Shown here piece after piece: positions 50,371 through 59,026 of a stretch of 64,000 bases of DNA (positions within the stretch are counted from its first letter, which is position 1; every line of letters begins with the position of its first letter). Source of the stretch: an uncultured Erythrobacter sp. (GTDB lineage: Bacteria > Pseudomonadota > Alphaproteobacteria > Sphingomonadales > Sphingomonadaceae). The notes below the pieces were generated by a model, which did not search any database, had not been told where the DNA came from, and saw only the letters and a list, made by a program, of their open reading frames with translations. A program made the position numbers and the translations under genes. The stretch is taken from NCBI GenBank assembly GCA_947498065.1, contig CANMIS010000005.1:1-64000 (forward strand), in the 5' to 3' direction.

Positions 50371-51566
50371 CAGAGCCGCAAAACAATGGCGCGCTGGCCG
50401 GATTGCGCGTGGTCGAGATGGGGCAGCTGCTGGCTGGCCCATTTTGCGGCCAATTGCTCGGCGATATGGGCGCGGATGTCATCAAGATCGAGGCGCCAGG
50501 CAAAGGCGATCCGATGCGCGTCTGGGGCCTGGGCGAAGAAAAGGTGCAATGGGAGGTCATTGCCCGCAATAAACGTTCTGTGACCTGCAATTTGCGCGTG
50601 CCAGAAGGCCAGGCGATCGCGGCTGAGCTGATAAAGAAGGCCGATGTGCTGGTTGAGAATTTCAAGCCCGGTACGCTTGAGAAATGGGGGCTGTCGCCCG
50701 AAGAACTGCATAAGCACAATCCCGGCCTGATCATCGCGCGCATGTCTGGTTATGGCCAGACCGGACCCTATTCAAAGCGCGCCGGGTTTGGCGGCATTGG
50801 TGAGGCGATGGGCGGTTGGCGCTATATCGTGGGTGAGCCGGACCGCGCGCCATCACGCATGGGCGTCTCGATTGGCGACACTCTGTGCGCGACCTATGGC
50901 ACCATGGGTGTGCTCGCCGCGCTGCATCACCGCGAGAAAACTGGCGAGGGTCAGGTGATCGACACCGCGCTTTACGAGGCGGTGCTGCAAGTCATGGAGG
51001 GGCTGGTCCCCGAATATGACTACAACGGCGTCATTCGCGAGCGGTCTGGTTCGATCCTGCCCGGTATTGCCCCCTCCAACGTCTATTCCTGCAAGGATGG
51101 GCCGTTCATGATCGGCGGCAATAATGATGCGATCTTCGCTCGGCTAGCGCAGGCTATGGGTCAGCCGGAGCTCGCGGAAAGCCCGAAATACGCGACCCAT
51201 TTGGCGCGGGGTGAAAACCAGACAGAGCTCGACAATCTGATCAATGAATGGACCGCCACTCTGACCATGGACGAAGTCGATGCGCTGATGATCGAATATT
51301 CGATCCCAGCGGGCCGAGTCTACACCGCGAAGGACATGCTGGAAGATCCGCATTTCAAAGAGCGCGAGGCGATCATTGAGGTGGAAACTGAAGGGCGCGG
51401 CAAGCTCAAGATGCAAAACGCCTTCCCGCGCTTTTCCAAATCGCAATCGGGTTTTCGCAAGTCGGCGCCAACCCATCCGGGACAGCACAATGCGGAAATT
51501 TTCGGCGAGCTGCTGGGCTGGGACGAGCAGGAATTGGCCAAACATCAAGCCGAGGGCTTTGTTTAA
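50367..51566 (+). CDS. Class III (CaiB/BaiF) CoA-transferase
   Basis: 399 aa, full length for the family. N-terminal GLRVVEMGQLLAGPFCGQLLGDMGADVIKIE, GTLEKWGLSPEEL, and catalytic Asp171 in RMGVSIGDTLCATYGTMG. Transfers CoA between carboxylates with a glutamyl/aspartyl-CoA intermediate, as in formyl-CoA, succinyl-CoA:mesaconate/citramalate/carnitine transferases. Its start overlaps HyuB. In the same operon as the HMG-CoA-lyase-like protein, so it probably activates the acid that is then cleaved. Confidence 0.9.
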   Translation: MTEPQNNGALAGLRVVEMGQLLAGPFCGQLLGDMGADVIKIEAPGKGDPMRVWGLGEEKVQWEVIARNKRSVTCNLRVPEGQAIAAELIKKADVLVENFKPGTLEKWGLSPEELHKHNPGLIIARMSGYGQTGPYSKRAGFGGIGEAMGGWRYIVGEPDRAPSRMGVSIGDTLCATYGTMGVLAALHHREKTGEGQVIDTALYEAVLQVMEGLVPEYDYNGVIRERSGSILPGIAPSNVYSCKDGPFMIGGNNDAIFARLAQAMGQPELAESPKYATHLARGENQTELDNLINEWTATLTMDEVDALMIEYSIPAGRVYTAKDMLEDPHFKEREAIIEVETEGRGKLKMQNAFPRFSKSQSGFRKSAPTHPGQHNAEIFGELLGWDEQELAKHQAEGFV

Positions 51567-51672
51567 GACGCGCTTCTGAACCGCTCAAAACATGTAAAAT
51601 TTGATTGCAGCAAGCCAATACTGGTTTCGCGGCCCTCCAAGGTGTTATACCTAAAGCATCGGAGGATTTTGC

Positions 51673-52977
51673 ATGAAGCAAGCTGCGCTGAAAATACTGA
51701 TTGCGGGGGCGTTTTTCGCTTCAGCGACGACCCAAGCCGTTGCCGCGCCCGAGGGCGAGATCCGCTATGTCGTGAAGCCGTCGGACACTTTGTACGAGCT
51801 GACCAAGCGCTATCTGGTGAACCCAGCCGCGCTCGAGCGTGTCCGCCGCGCCAATGGGGTGCGCAACCCGCGCCTGATGCAGGTTGGCCAGACGCTCAAA
51901 ATTCCGCGCAGTCTGCTGAAATATCGCCCGGTGCCGCTGACCTTGCAGAGCTTTTCGGGCAGTGTCAGCCTGACCGCGCGCGGCCGCAATGTGACGCCCC
52001 GTGTTGGCTTGTCTGTGCGTGAAGGCGCAGAGATCACAACCCGCGCAAACAGCTTTGCCGCGTTTTCCGGCGACGGCAATTCGCGATTGTCGATCCCCTC
52101 CAATTCGCGCGTGCGCATCATCGATGCGCGCCGCTATCTCATCAATGGCCAGATCGATGTGCAGATCAGGGTTCTAAAGGGCCGCAGCGAAGTCGTCGCG
52201 CCCAAGGTGAACGGACAGGGCCGCTATCGGATTGGCACGCCTCTATCTGTGACGGCAGTGCGCGGCACCGAATTCCGCGTCGGGTTTGAGCCGGATGGCG
52301 AGGTCAGCCTGACCGAAGTTCTCGAAGGCGAGGTTGCGGTTAGCGCGGGCGAGAGCGAAGCGGCGACTGCCGCTGGTTTCGGTGTTGCCTCGGCTAAGGA
52401 TCAATTGGGCGCGCAGGAGCGCCTACTAACGGCGCCAGAGCTGGTCGATCCGGGCCGGATCCAAACTGCTGAAATGGTCGAGTTTGCGATCAATGAACTG
52501 AGCGGCGCGGCGGGTTACCGCACGCAAATCGCCAAGGACGCTGGCTTTGTCGAAGTGGTGACCGAGCGGATCACCGATACGCCGCTTGCGAGTTTCGATG
52601 GCCTCGAAGATGGCCGCTATTTCGTGCGCTCCCGCGCGATCTCCGCCTCGGGGCTGGAGGGTCTCTCGCGGACATTCTCTTTCCGCCGCAAGCGTGCCGG
52701 TGTGGAGGGCGGGGTTGAGCCATCGCCATTTGACGATGCCTTCAAATTTGCTTGGCGCACGCAGGGTAGCGAAGACAGCCTAAGCGCGTTCCAGCTGTGG
52801 AATGCAAAGACGCCAGGCCAATTGCTGGTCGATGAAGTCGCGCTCGAAAATTCTGCCATCATCATCTCCAACCTAGAAAGCGGAGATTATCGTTGGCGCG
52901 TTGCGACCTTCGAAATTGACGAAGGCGACGTCATCAAAGTGTGGAGCCCGACGCAAGAGCTGTCCGTAACCGAGTGA
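51673..52977 (+). CDS. Exported LysM + FecR-domain protein
   Basis: 434 aa. Signal peptide (MKQAALKILIAGAFFASATTQAVA, cleavage near 24). LysM at about 31-77 (RYVVKPSDTLYELTKRYLVN, then MQVGQTLKIP). A FecR-type beta domain at about 110-230 (LTARGRNVTPRVGLSVREG, GTPLSVTAVRGTEFRVGF, LEGEVAVSAG). The C-terminal half has two fibronectin-like beta segments (LEDGRYFVRSRAISASG; LESGDYRWRVATFE). GGAGG precedes the ATG by 7 nt. LysM suggests peptidoglycan binding. 31 nt upstream of the CHASE2 kinase gene, with which it probably forms a periplasmic sensor system. Confidence 0.83.
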   Translation: MKQAALKILIAGAFFASATTQAVAAPEGEIRYVVKPSDTLYELTKRYLVNPAALERVRRANGVRNPRLMQVGQTLKIPRSLLKYRPVPLTLQSFSGSVSLTARGRNVTPRVGLSVREGAEITTRANSFAAFSGDGNSRLSIPSNSRVRIIDARRYLINGQIDVQIRVLKGRSEVVAPKVNGQGRYRIGTPLSVTAVRGTEFRVGFEPDGEVSLTEVLEGEVAVSAGESEAATAAGFGVASAKDQLGAQERLLTAPELVDPGRIQTAEMVEFAINELSGAAGYRTQIAKDAGFVEVVTERITDTPLASFDGLEDGRYFVRSRAISASGLEGLSRTFSFRRKRAGVEGGVEPSPFDDAFKFAWRTQGSEDSLSAFQLWNAKTPGQLLVDEVALENSAIIISNLESGDYRWRVATFEIDEGDVIKVWSPTQELSVTE

Positions 52978-53008
52978 GTCAGCCCTTGCCGCACAATCGA
53001 GCGTCCAC

Positions 53009-55189
53009 ATGAAGAATTTCCGTCTGTTCGGCGAATGGCTGCTGCTGTTTGGCGCGACCATCGTGCTCGTGCTGACCGCATGGCAGCAGGAATGGACGCA
53101 CCGGATCGATTACAGCCTGCTGGATTTCGCCTCGCAATACCGCCTGGCAGAGCCATCGGATGAGATCGTCATTGTCGAAATTGACGACCGCGCTCTGTCA
53201 GAGATTGGCAATTGGCCGTGGGACCGGGCGCGCCATGCCGAGCTGATCGATCAATTGTCGACCTATGGCCCGAAGCTGACCGTGGTCGATATTCTGTTTG
53301 TCGACCCGACCCAGCCAGAAAGCGACGCGCAATTGAGCCGCTCTGTGGCGGAGGCCGGCAATGTTATCTTGGCCCATGCCTTTGCCAGGCCCTTGGGCGC
53401 ATCCAACGACCCGGTTCCCGTTTTTCCCATAACTGAGCTGGCCAATGCAGCGCAGGATGTGGGGCATGTGTCCGTTGGCGCAGATAGCGACGGCGTGGTG
53501 CGCCGCTTCGCGCTCGAATTCGAAGCGAGCGGCCAGCAATATGACCATCTGACCAAGGTAGCCGCGCTGAGCGCCGATGCAGAAGCCGTGGAATTACCGC
53601 AGGACACTGCCGAGCCGATTGTACCGATGCATCCCTATGGCTCATTCGTCAGCTATTCGGCGGGTGACGTGGTCTCTGGACAGGCGTCTCGCGAGTTTCT
53701 GTCTGGCAAAATCGTGCTGATTGGCTCCACCGCGCAAGGCCTTGGAGACCGTTACACCGTCGCAGATCATGCCGGGCGGATCATGAGCGGGGTCGAAATG
53801 CAGGCGAACCTCTTAAGCGCTATTTTGCAAAACGAGCTGATCGCAGACCTCGACGATTGGATTGTCGGCGCGGCTTTGATCGCGGCGATTGCGCTGCTGT
53901 TTCTCACCTTCTGGCAATTCCCACCCGTGTGGGGATTGCGATTGTCGCTGGCGCTGATCGCGGCGCTGGTGGCGCTGTCCACCGCGCTGGTGGTGTCCGG
54001 GCATTGGATGCCTGTGTTCCCCGCGATCCTAGGCGTGGTGGTGGCCTATCCGCTGTGGGGCTGGCGGCGGCTTAGCGCAGTTAGCCGGTTTTTGGAGGTT
54101 GAAGCGCAGGCGCTGATGTCGCGCGCTGGCAAAGAGGTCGCTGATGGCAGCTCCGGCTTTGATACGGTCGCGCGCCAGGTATCCTTGATGCGCAATTTGA
54201 TCGGAGCCACGCGTGAGCGGCTGGCGTTCCTGCGCAAGACCCTTTCCGCATCACCCGACCCGATGATGGTGTTCGATGCCGAAGACCGCGCGATCCTGAT
54301 GAACGAGCAGGCGATGGTCATGTTCGGCGAAGAAAGCGATTGGTCGGGGCTGACCTTGTTCCAATTGCTCGCCGAAAACCGCGCGCAGTTCGACACCAAG
54401 ATGGAAGAGATAACATCCGCGGATGGCCGCGAGTTTCTGGTCGCCTCCTCTGAGGTGGAGATCGACGAGCAGATCAAGATCATCACCATGCGCGACATCA
54501 CCAAGATCCGCGAAAGCGAGCAGCAGCGCCGCGAAATGCTGGAGTTTCTCTCGCACGATATGCGCTCTCCGCAGGCGGCAATCGTCGGTCTGGTTGGTGC
54601 GGCTGGCAAAAACCTGCCTGAGCAAGAGCGCATGGAGCGAATTGAGAGCCAAGCGCGCCGCACGCTTAAGCTGACCGATGATTTTGTGCAGATCGCCCGG
54701 CTGGAATATGAAGGCATTGAGCCGATCGAGACCGACATTGGCGCTCTGCTGCACGAGGCCACCGACCGGGCCTATCCGCTCGCAAAACGCAAGCATATCA
54801 AGCTGGAGACCAGCCTGCCGATCGACCCCGTATTCTGCATGGTCGAGGCCTATTCGCTGTCGCGGGCGATCGACAATCTCATCGGCAATGCGCTCAAGTT
54901 CTCGTCCAAAGGCGAAACGGTCAGGGTCGCCTTGAAGAGCGGCGATAACGACGCCCCGGTGATCGAGGTTGTCGACGAAGGCCCCGGCCTGCCGCCTGAA
55001 CGCGTGAGCAATCCGTTTGCTCGTTTTGGCGCGCGCACCAAGGGTGCAGGGCCGAGCGCGGGCCTAGGTCTGGCCTATGTGAAAAAGGTCGTCGACGAGC
55101 ATGAGGCAGAGATCAGGGTACGCACCAAATCGGATGGCGGCACCTCGTTTGAGATCATTCTGAACTGTGAGCAGATGATCAGCGATTAA
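53009..55189 (+). CDS. CHASE2-domain sensor histidine kinase
   Basis: 726 aa. TM at about 10-25; extracytoplasmic CHASE2 at about 30-280 (SDEIVIVEIDDRALSEIGNWPW; KIVLIGSTAQGLGDRYTV); three TMs at about 286-352; a PAS-like segment at 412-500; DHp with phosphoacceptor His516 (LEFLSHDMRSPQ); N box Asn623 (AIDNLIGNALKFSS); G1 VVDEGPGLP and G2 SAGLGLAYV. A complete kinase. Its response regulator is not directly downstream on the same strand; the nearest is the OmpR-type gene at 55711-56415 on the other strand. The last 4 nt overlap the stop of the convergent lipoprotein gene. Confidence 0.9.
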   Translation: MKNFRLFGEWLLLFGATIVLVLTAWQQEWTHRIDYSLLDFASQYRLAEPSDEIVIVEIDDRALSEIGNWPWDRARHAELIDQLSTYGPKLTVVDILFVDPTQPESDAQLSRSVAEAGNVILAHAFARPLGASNDPVPVFPITELANAAQDVGHVSVGADSDGVVRRFALEFEASGQQYDHLTKVAALSADAEAVELPQDTAEPIVPMHPYGSFVSYSAGDVVSGQASREFLSGKIVLIGSTAQGLGDRYTVADHAGRIMSGVEMQANLLSAILQNELIADLDDWIVGAALIAAIALLFLTFWQFPPVWGLRLSLALIAALVALSTALVVSGHWMPVFPAILGVVVAYPLWGWRRLSAVSRFLEVEAQALMSRAGKEVADGSSGFDTVARQVSLMRNLIGATRERLAFLRKTLSASPDPMMVFDAEDRAILMNEQAMVMFGEESDWSGLTLFQLLAENRAQFDTKMEEITSADGREFLVASSEVEIDEQIKIITMRDITKIRESEQQRREMLEFLSHDMRSPQAAIVGLVGAAGKNLPEQERMERIESQARRTLKLTDDFVQIARLEYEGIEPIETDIGALLHEATDRAYPLAKRKHIKLETSLPIDPVFCMVEAYSLSRAIDNLIGNALKFSSKGETVRVALKSGDNDAPVIEVVDEGPGLPPERVSNPFARFGARTKGAGPSAGLGLAYVKKVVDEHEAEIRVRTKSDGGTSFEIILNCEQMISD

Positions 55190-55707
55190 TTGCTGGCGAG
55201 CTCGCTCACCAGAATCTCGGCGAACTCATCCATCGGCGGCTCTTTGCCTTCGCAAATGGTGCCTTGTGCTTTGTTCTGCTGCACCTGCCTGCCGCTCGCG
55301 CGATCGAATAAGGCAAGGCTTGCTTCCACTGTCACCGCTTCGCACAGGTCGAGCAATCGCGCTTTGCGAGGCTCAGTAACAGGGCGGGGCGGCTCTTTGT
55401 TCTCTCCAGCCTCACTGGCGAATACGCCTAGGCTGGCTGCCCGCTGAGACAGGGCCAATTCAGCCACTACATCCGCGTCCTCCGCGACGGTAATACCCTT
55501 AGCGGCCAGGCTTTGCTTGAGGGCGGAATGCAGCGCCAACAGCTGCACCTGATCCTTGTCCGGTTCCAGCAGGTGCACCGATTGCGCGCTCGGCGCGGCG
55601 CCTTTGCTGGAGGTGATCTGCGGCGGCACAGTCACCGCGCAAGCGGCGGCGAGGCTGCAAGATGCGGCCAGGATTGCGCTGCTGAAGAGCCGTTGATTGC
55701 GGATCAT
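55186..55707 (-). CDS. Lipoprotein of unknown function (with the CHASE2/OmpR module)
   Basis: 173 aa. Lipoprotein signal MIRNQRLFSSAILAASCSLAAAC with lipobox L-A-A-A-C (Cys23). The mature protein is mixed alpha/beta with two more Cys (LLDLCEAVTVEASLALFD and GTICEGKEPPMDEF). No family recognised. It starts 3 nt after the response-regulator stop, so it is co-transcribed with it, and converges with the kinase. A role in the same envelope signalling system is inferred from position. Confidence 0.7.
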   Translation of the reverse strand: MIRNQRLFSSAILAASCSLAAACAVTVPPQITSSKGAAPSAQSVHLLEPDKDQVQLLALHSALKQSLAAKGITVAEDADVVAELALSQRAASLGVFASEAGENKEPPRPVTEPRKARLLDLCEAVTVEASLALFDRASGRQVQQNKAQGTICEGKEPPMDEFAEILVSELASN

Positions 55708-55710
55708 ATC

Positions 55711-56415
55711 TCACTCTTCATCGGACGGCTCATCATTATACGCATCCATCCGATATCCAAATCCAAAAACGGTGCTGATCACAAAGCCATTGGCAGGCTC
55801 CAGCTTCAGCTTTGCGCGAAGCCGAGAGATGTGAACATCGACCGTGCGCGTTTCGAGGTCGGCATTGCCGCCCCAAACCTTGGATAACAGATAGCCGCGC
55901 GACAGTGGACGGTCAAAGTTCTGGAAAAACAGATCGATCAAATCAAACTCGCGCGAGGTCACTGGCACATCCTCGCCGGCAACGGTGATCGCTTTCGCTT
56001 TACGGTCGAGTGAATATTTGCCGTAGCTCGCGTGTGTGTCTGGCTTTGAGGTCTCGTTGCGGCGAGCGGCGGCTTCCATCCGCGCTTTGATCACTTCGTC
56101 TGATTCCGGCTTGATGATGTAATCCACCGCGCCCGCTTCCAGGCCGTGAACCACGTCTTCCTTCGCCGCGCGGCTGGTCATGACGATAAACGGCGGCGGC
56201 GTGTCCATATTCTCAGACGCCCAGCTGACCACCTCTGGCCCGGTCATGCCCGGCATATTCCAATCGAGCAGCACAATATCATAGGTCTCGCGTTGCAGTG
56301 CCCGTTGCAGGGCGGAGCCATCGAGGAACGTCTCCACCTCATGTCCGGCCCCCACCACGATGGCAGAAACCTGTTCGAGCAGTTCCTTTTCGTCATCTGC
56401 TAGAGCCACGCGCAT
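55711..56415 (-). CDS. OmpR/PhoB-type response regulator
   Basis: 234 aa. Receiver at about 1-115: acidic pair Asp8/Asp9 (ALADDEKEL), phosphoacceptor Asp51 (IVLLDWNMPGMTGP), Thr80 and Lys102. Winged-helix DNA-binding domain at about 140-225 (PVTSREFDLIDLFFQN, TRTVDVHISRLRAKLK, VFGFGYRM). Starts at ATG 56415, divergent from phhA over a 204-bp region. Likely cognate regulator for the CHASE2 kinase. Its target genes are not visible. Confidence 0.9.
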   Translation of the reverse strand: MRVALADDEKELLEQVSAIVVGAGHEVETFLDGSALQRALQRETYDIVLLDWNMPGMTGPEVVSWASENMDTPPPFIVMTSRAAKEDVVHGLEAGAVDYIIKPESDEVIKARMEAAARRNETSKPDTHASYGKYSLDRKAKAITVAGEDVPVTSREFDLIDLFFQNFDRPLSRGYLLSKVWGGNADLETRTVDVHISRLRAKLKLEPANGFVISTVFGFGYRMDAYNDEPSDEE

Positions 56416-56619
56416 ATGCCAGTTCCCCTCTCAAACTATTGGCTTCAATGACTTGCTATCACACGATTTACGTAATCCATAGGCCTTGTGATGATTGGAG
56501 GCGGCTGAGCGCAGGGCAGTGTTCGCGCGAAGACCTGTTTCTGCCGGTTTCAGGGCAAACGCACTAAGATTGGTTTCTTCGCAGGAACGGCTTATTGAGT
56601 GCGCATGGAGCAGCTTCGC

Positions 56620-57447
56620 ATGACTGACAAACCGCCACAGGGCGCGGCGGATGATTGGACCATTCCGCAGGATTGGGCGCAGTTTTCCGAGCAGGATCAC
56701 GCGCGCTGGCGCGATCTCGTCACTCGGCAATCGGCTGGGTTGCAGGGGCTAGCGTCGGCGGCTTTCCTGGATGGGCTTGCAACCTTGCAGCTCGCAGAAA
56801 ATGGCATCCCGGACTACGCCGAGTTTAATCCGCGTTTTCTCGCGGCGACTGGCTGGCAAGCAATTGCTGTCCCCGGCGTGATCCCGACAGATGTGTTCTT
56901 CAAGCATTTGTCGCAGCGCCGTTTTCCGGTTTCAAACTTTCTGCGGCAGCATTCCTCGCTCGATTACAATGACGAGCCAGATATGTTTCACGACGTCTTT
57001 GGTCATCTGCCAATGTTCGTCGACCGGACCTTTGGCGATTTCATGGCTGCCTATGGCCGCGCGGGGTTGCGCGCGAAAAACAAGGGCGTGTCAGATCTGC
57101 TTGGGAGGCTCTATCTGCATACGGTTGAATTTGGCCTGATCCACGAGGGCGCCGGAGTGAAAGCTTACGGCGCGGGTCTGCTCTCCAGCTATGCCGAAAC
57201 GGTGCATGCGGTTAGCGGCGACAGCGCGCGGCGGTTGCGGTTCAATCTGCCGCGCATGATGCGCACGGATTATCCCTTCGACACGTTTCAGCCGACCTAT
57301 TTTGTGATCGAAAGCTTTGCAGCGCTGCTTGAAGAAATGGAGACGACCAGCCTTGGCGCCGTCTATGACGAGCTGAAGGATCTAAAAATCCTCGCGCCGG
57401 GCGAGAGCGATCCGAGCGATATTGAGTTTAAGGTGGGCAGGGCATGA
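56620..57447 (+). CDS. phhA: Phenylalanine 4-monooxygenase
   Basis: 275 aa from ATG 56620 (GGAG 9 nt upstream); GTG 56599 and ATG 56605 are alternatives with no good SD. Bacterial monomeric aromatic amino acid hydroxylase: iron ligands His124 and His129 (DMFHDVFGHLPMF) and Glu170 (LHTVEFGL), pterin region around NDEPD. Converts phenylalanine to tyrosine with tetrahydropterin and O2. No pterin-4a-carbinolamine dehydratase gene adjoins, though one may be elsewhere. Its stop overlaps the kynA start (ATGA), so Phe and Trp catabolism are translationally coupled here. Confidence 0.93.
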   Translation: MTDKPPQGAADDWTIPQDWAQFSEQDHARWRDLVTRQSAGLQGLASAAFLDGLATLQLAENGIPDYAEFNPRFLAATGWQAIAVPGVIPTDVFFKHLSQRRFPVSNFLRQHSSLDYNDEPDMFHDVFGHLPMFVDRTFGDFMAAYGRAGLRAKNKGVSDLLGRLYLHTVEFGLIHEGAGVKAYGAGLLSSYAETVHAVSGDSARRLRFNLPRMMRTDYPFDTFQPTYFVIESFAALLEEMETTSLGAVYDELKDLKILAPGESDPSDIEFKVGRA

Positions 57448-58391
57448 GCGACAAGAAACCAAGCAGCGACCTGCCTGAAGGCTCGCCGATCACGCGCCGG
57501 ATTGAAGACGGCGTGGAGACCTTCGAAGCGGTGATTCAAGGCGAGACGATTCAGTGGGATAAGGGCCTCACCTACGGCCGCCATTTGCAAACCGATCAAT
57601 TGCTCAGCAGCCAAGTTCCGGTGTCAGATAAGCCGGACGAGATGCTGTTTATCATCATGCACCAGACCATGGAGCTGTGGATCAAGCTGATGCTGCATGA
57701 GGTGCGTGAGGCGATCGTTGCCTTGCGCGCTGACGAGCTGGGCAAAGCCGGTAAGACTCTCGACCGGACGGCGACCATTATGCGCCATATGATCCATAGC
57801 TGGGAGGTATTGGCGACGCTCAGCCCGCATGACTTCCTCACCTTTCGCGGGTTCCTGCGCAAAGCATCGGGTTTCCAATCGCACCAATATCGCGAGCTGG
57901 AATTCCTGCTGGGCCTGAAGCGCCCGGACCTCATTTTGGTCCACCATGACAATGGCGAGGCGACCGAGCAGCTGAAGCAGGTTCTACAAGAGCCATCGCT
58001 CTATGACGAAGTGCTAGCGGCACTGGCGCGCGGCGGGCGCGATATCCCTGAGGGCAAGCTAAAGCGCGATTGGAGCGAGCCCTATGAGCCGAGCGATGCG
58101 GTCGAAGACGCATGGCTCGCGATCTACACCGATCCTGACCAGCATTGGGAGCTCTACACGCTTGGAGAGAAGGTCACGGCGCTCGAATATTATTTCCAGG
58201 AATGGCGGTTCAAGCACATGAAGACCGTCTCGCGCGTGATCGGCCACAAGCATGGGACCGGCGGTTCGTCTGGCGTCAATTACCTCGTGAAAGCGCTCGA
58301 TCTCAATTTCTTCCCAGAACTGTGGTCGATGCGTACCCGCATGAACGCGCCCAAAGAAGGCGGCGATTATTCGCAGTGTCCCGTTTCATGA
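57444..58391 (+). CDS. kynA: Tryptophan 2,3-dioxygenase
   Basis: 315 aa. Haem-containing; converts L-tryptophan to N-formylkynurenine. YGRHLQTDQLLSSQ, IIMHQTMELWIK (substrate His73), FRGFLRKASGFQSHQYRELE, haem-ligand His258 in RFKHMKTVSRVIG and GTGGSSGVNYL with Thr272, which binds the substrate ammonium in the Xanthomonas enzyme. The N-terminal 40 residues are longer than in some homologues. Overlaps phhA and kynB by 4 nt each; part of the phhA-kynA-kynB-kynU operon. Confidence 0.95.
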   Translation: MSDKKPSSDLPEGSPITRRIEDGVETFEAVIQGETIQWDKGLTYGRHLQTDQLLSSQVPVSDKPDEMLFIIMHQTMELWIKLMLHEVREAIVALRADELGKAGKTLDRTATIMRHMIHSWEVLATLSPHDFLTFRGFLRKASGFQSHQYRELEFLLGLKRPDLILVHHDNGEATEQLKQVLQEPSLYDEVLAALARGGRDIPEGKLKRDWSEPYEPSDAVEDAWLAIYTDPDQHWELYTLGEKVTALEYYFQEWRFKHMKTVSRVIGHKHGTGGSSGVNYLVKALDLNFFPELWSMRTRMNAPKEGGDYSQCPVS

Positions 58392-59026
58392 GCGCGCGCC
58401 GGATCTGGGACATCTCCCAGCGTATTCATGCAGGTATCCCGCTGTGGCCCGGCGAGCCGCCGGTGGTGATCAAGCGCAATGTCGAAATCGGGCCGGATTG
58501 CCCGGTCAATATTGGGCAGCTCTCGCTGCCGCTGCACACCGGCACGCATGGCGATGCGCCGCTGCATTATGACCCGGCCGGGATTGCGAGCGATGAATGC
58601 GATCTTGCGCCCTATCTTGGCCCCTGCCTAGTAATCGACGCGCGCCATGCCGTTGGCAGCGTGCAGGAAGGCGATCTCGACTGGCAGACGATTGATGGCG
58701 AAAGCCGCGTGATCATACACACCTATGATCGCTTTCCGCATCATGCTTGGGACTCCAATTTCACTGCGATTGATGCGCGCGTGATTGCGCGGCTGCGTGA
58801 GGGCGGTGTGCGCCTGATCGGCACGGATGCGCCCTCGCTTGACCCGGAAACATCCAAAACGATGGACGCTCATCACGAGGTGCGCGCGGGCGATATGCGG
58901 ATATTGGAAGGACTGGTGCTCGACGATGTGCCGCCCGGCCAATATGAGCTGATCGCATTGCCACTGGCGATTGCCGGGGCCGACGCAAGCCCGGTGCGCG
59001 CGATTTTGAGGGAGCTGGCGGCATGA
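58388..59026 (+). CDS. kynB: Kynurenine formamidase (KynB-type cyclase-like)
   Basis: 212 aa. Metal-binding motif H-x3-H-x-D-x3-H: His50, His54, Asp56 and His60 in SLPLHTGTHGDAPLHYD, the KynB signature, plus LIGTDAPSLDP. Hydrolyses N-formylkynurenine to kynurenine and formate. Start at ATG 58388 overlapping the kynA stop; end overlaps the kynU start by 4 nt. Confidence 0.93.
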   Translation: MSARRIWDISQRIHAGIPLWPGEPPVVIKRNVEIGPDCPVNIGQLSLPLHTGTHGDAPLHYDPAGIASDECDLAPYLGPCLVIDARHAVGSVQEGDLDWQTIDGESRVIIHTYDRFPHHAWDSNFTAIDARVIARLREGGVRLIGTDAPSLDPETSKTMDAHHEVRAGDMRILEGLVLDDVPPGQYELIALPLAIAGADASPVRAILRELAA

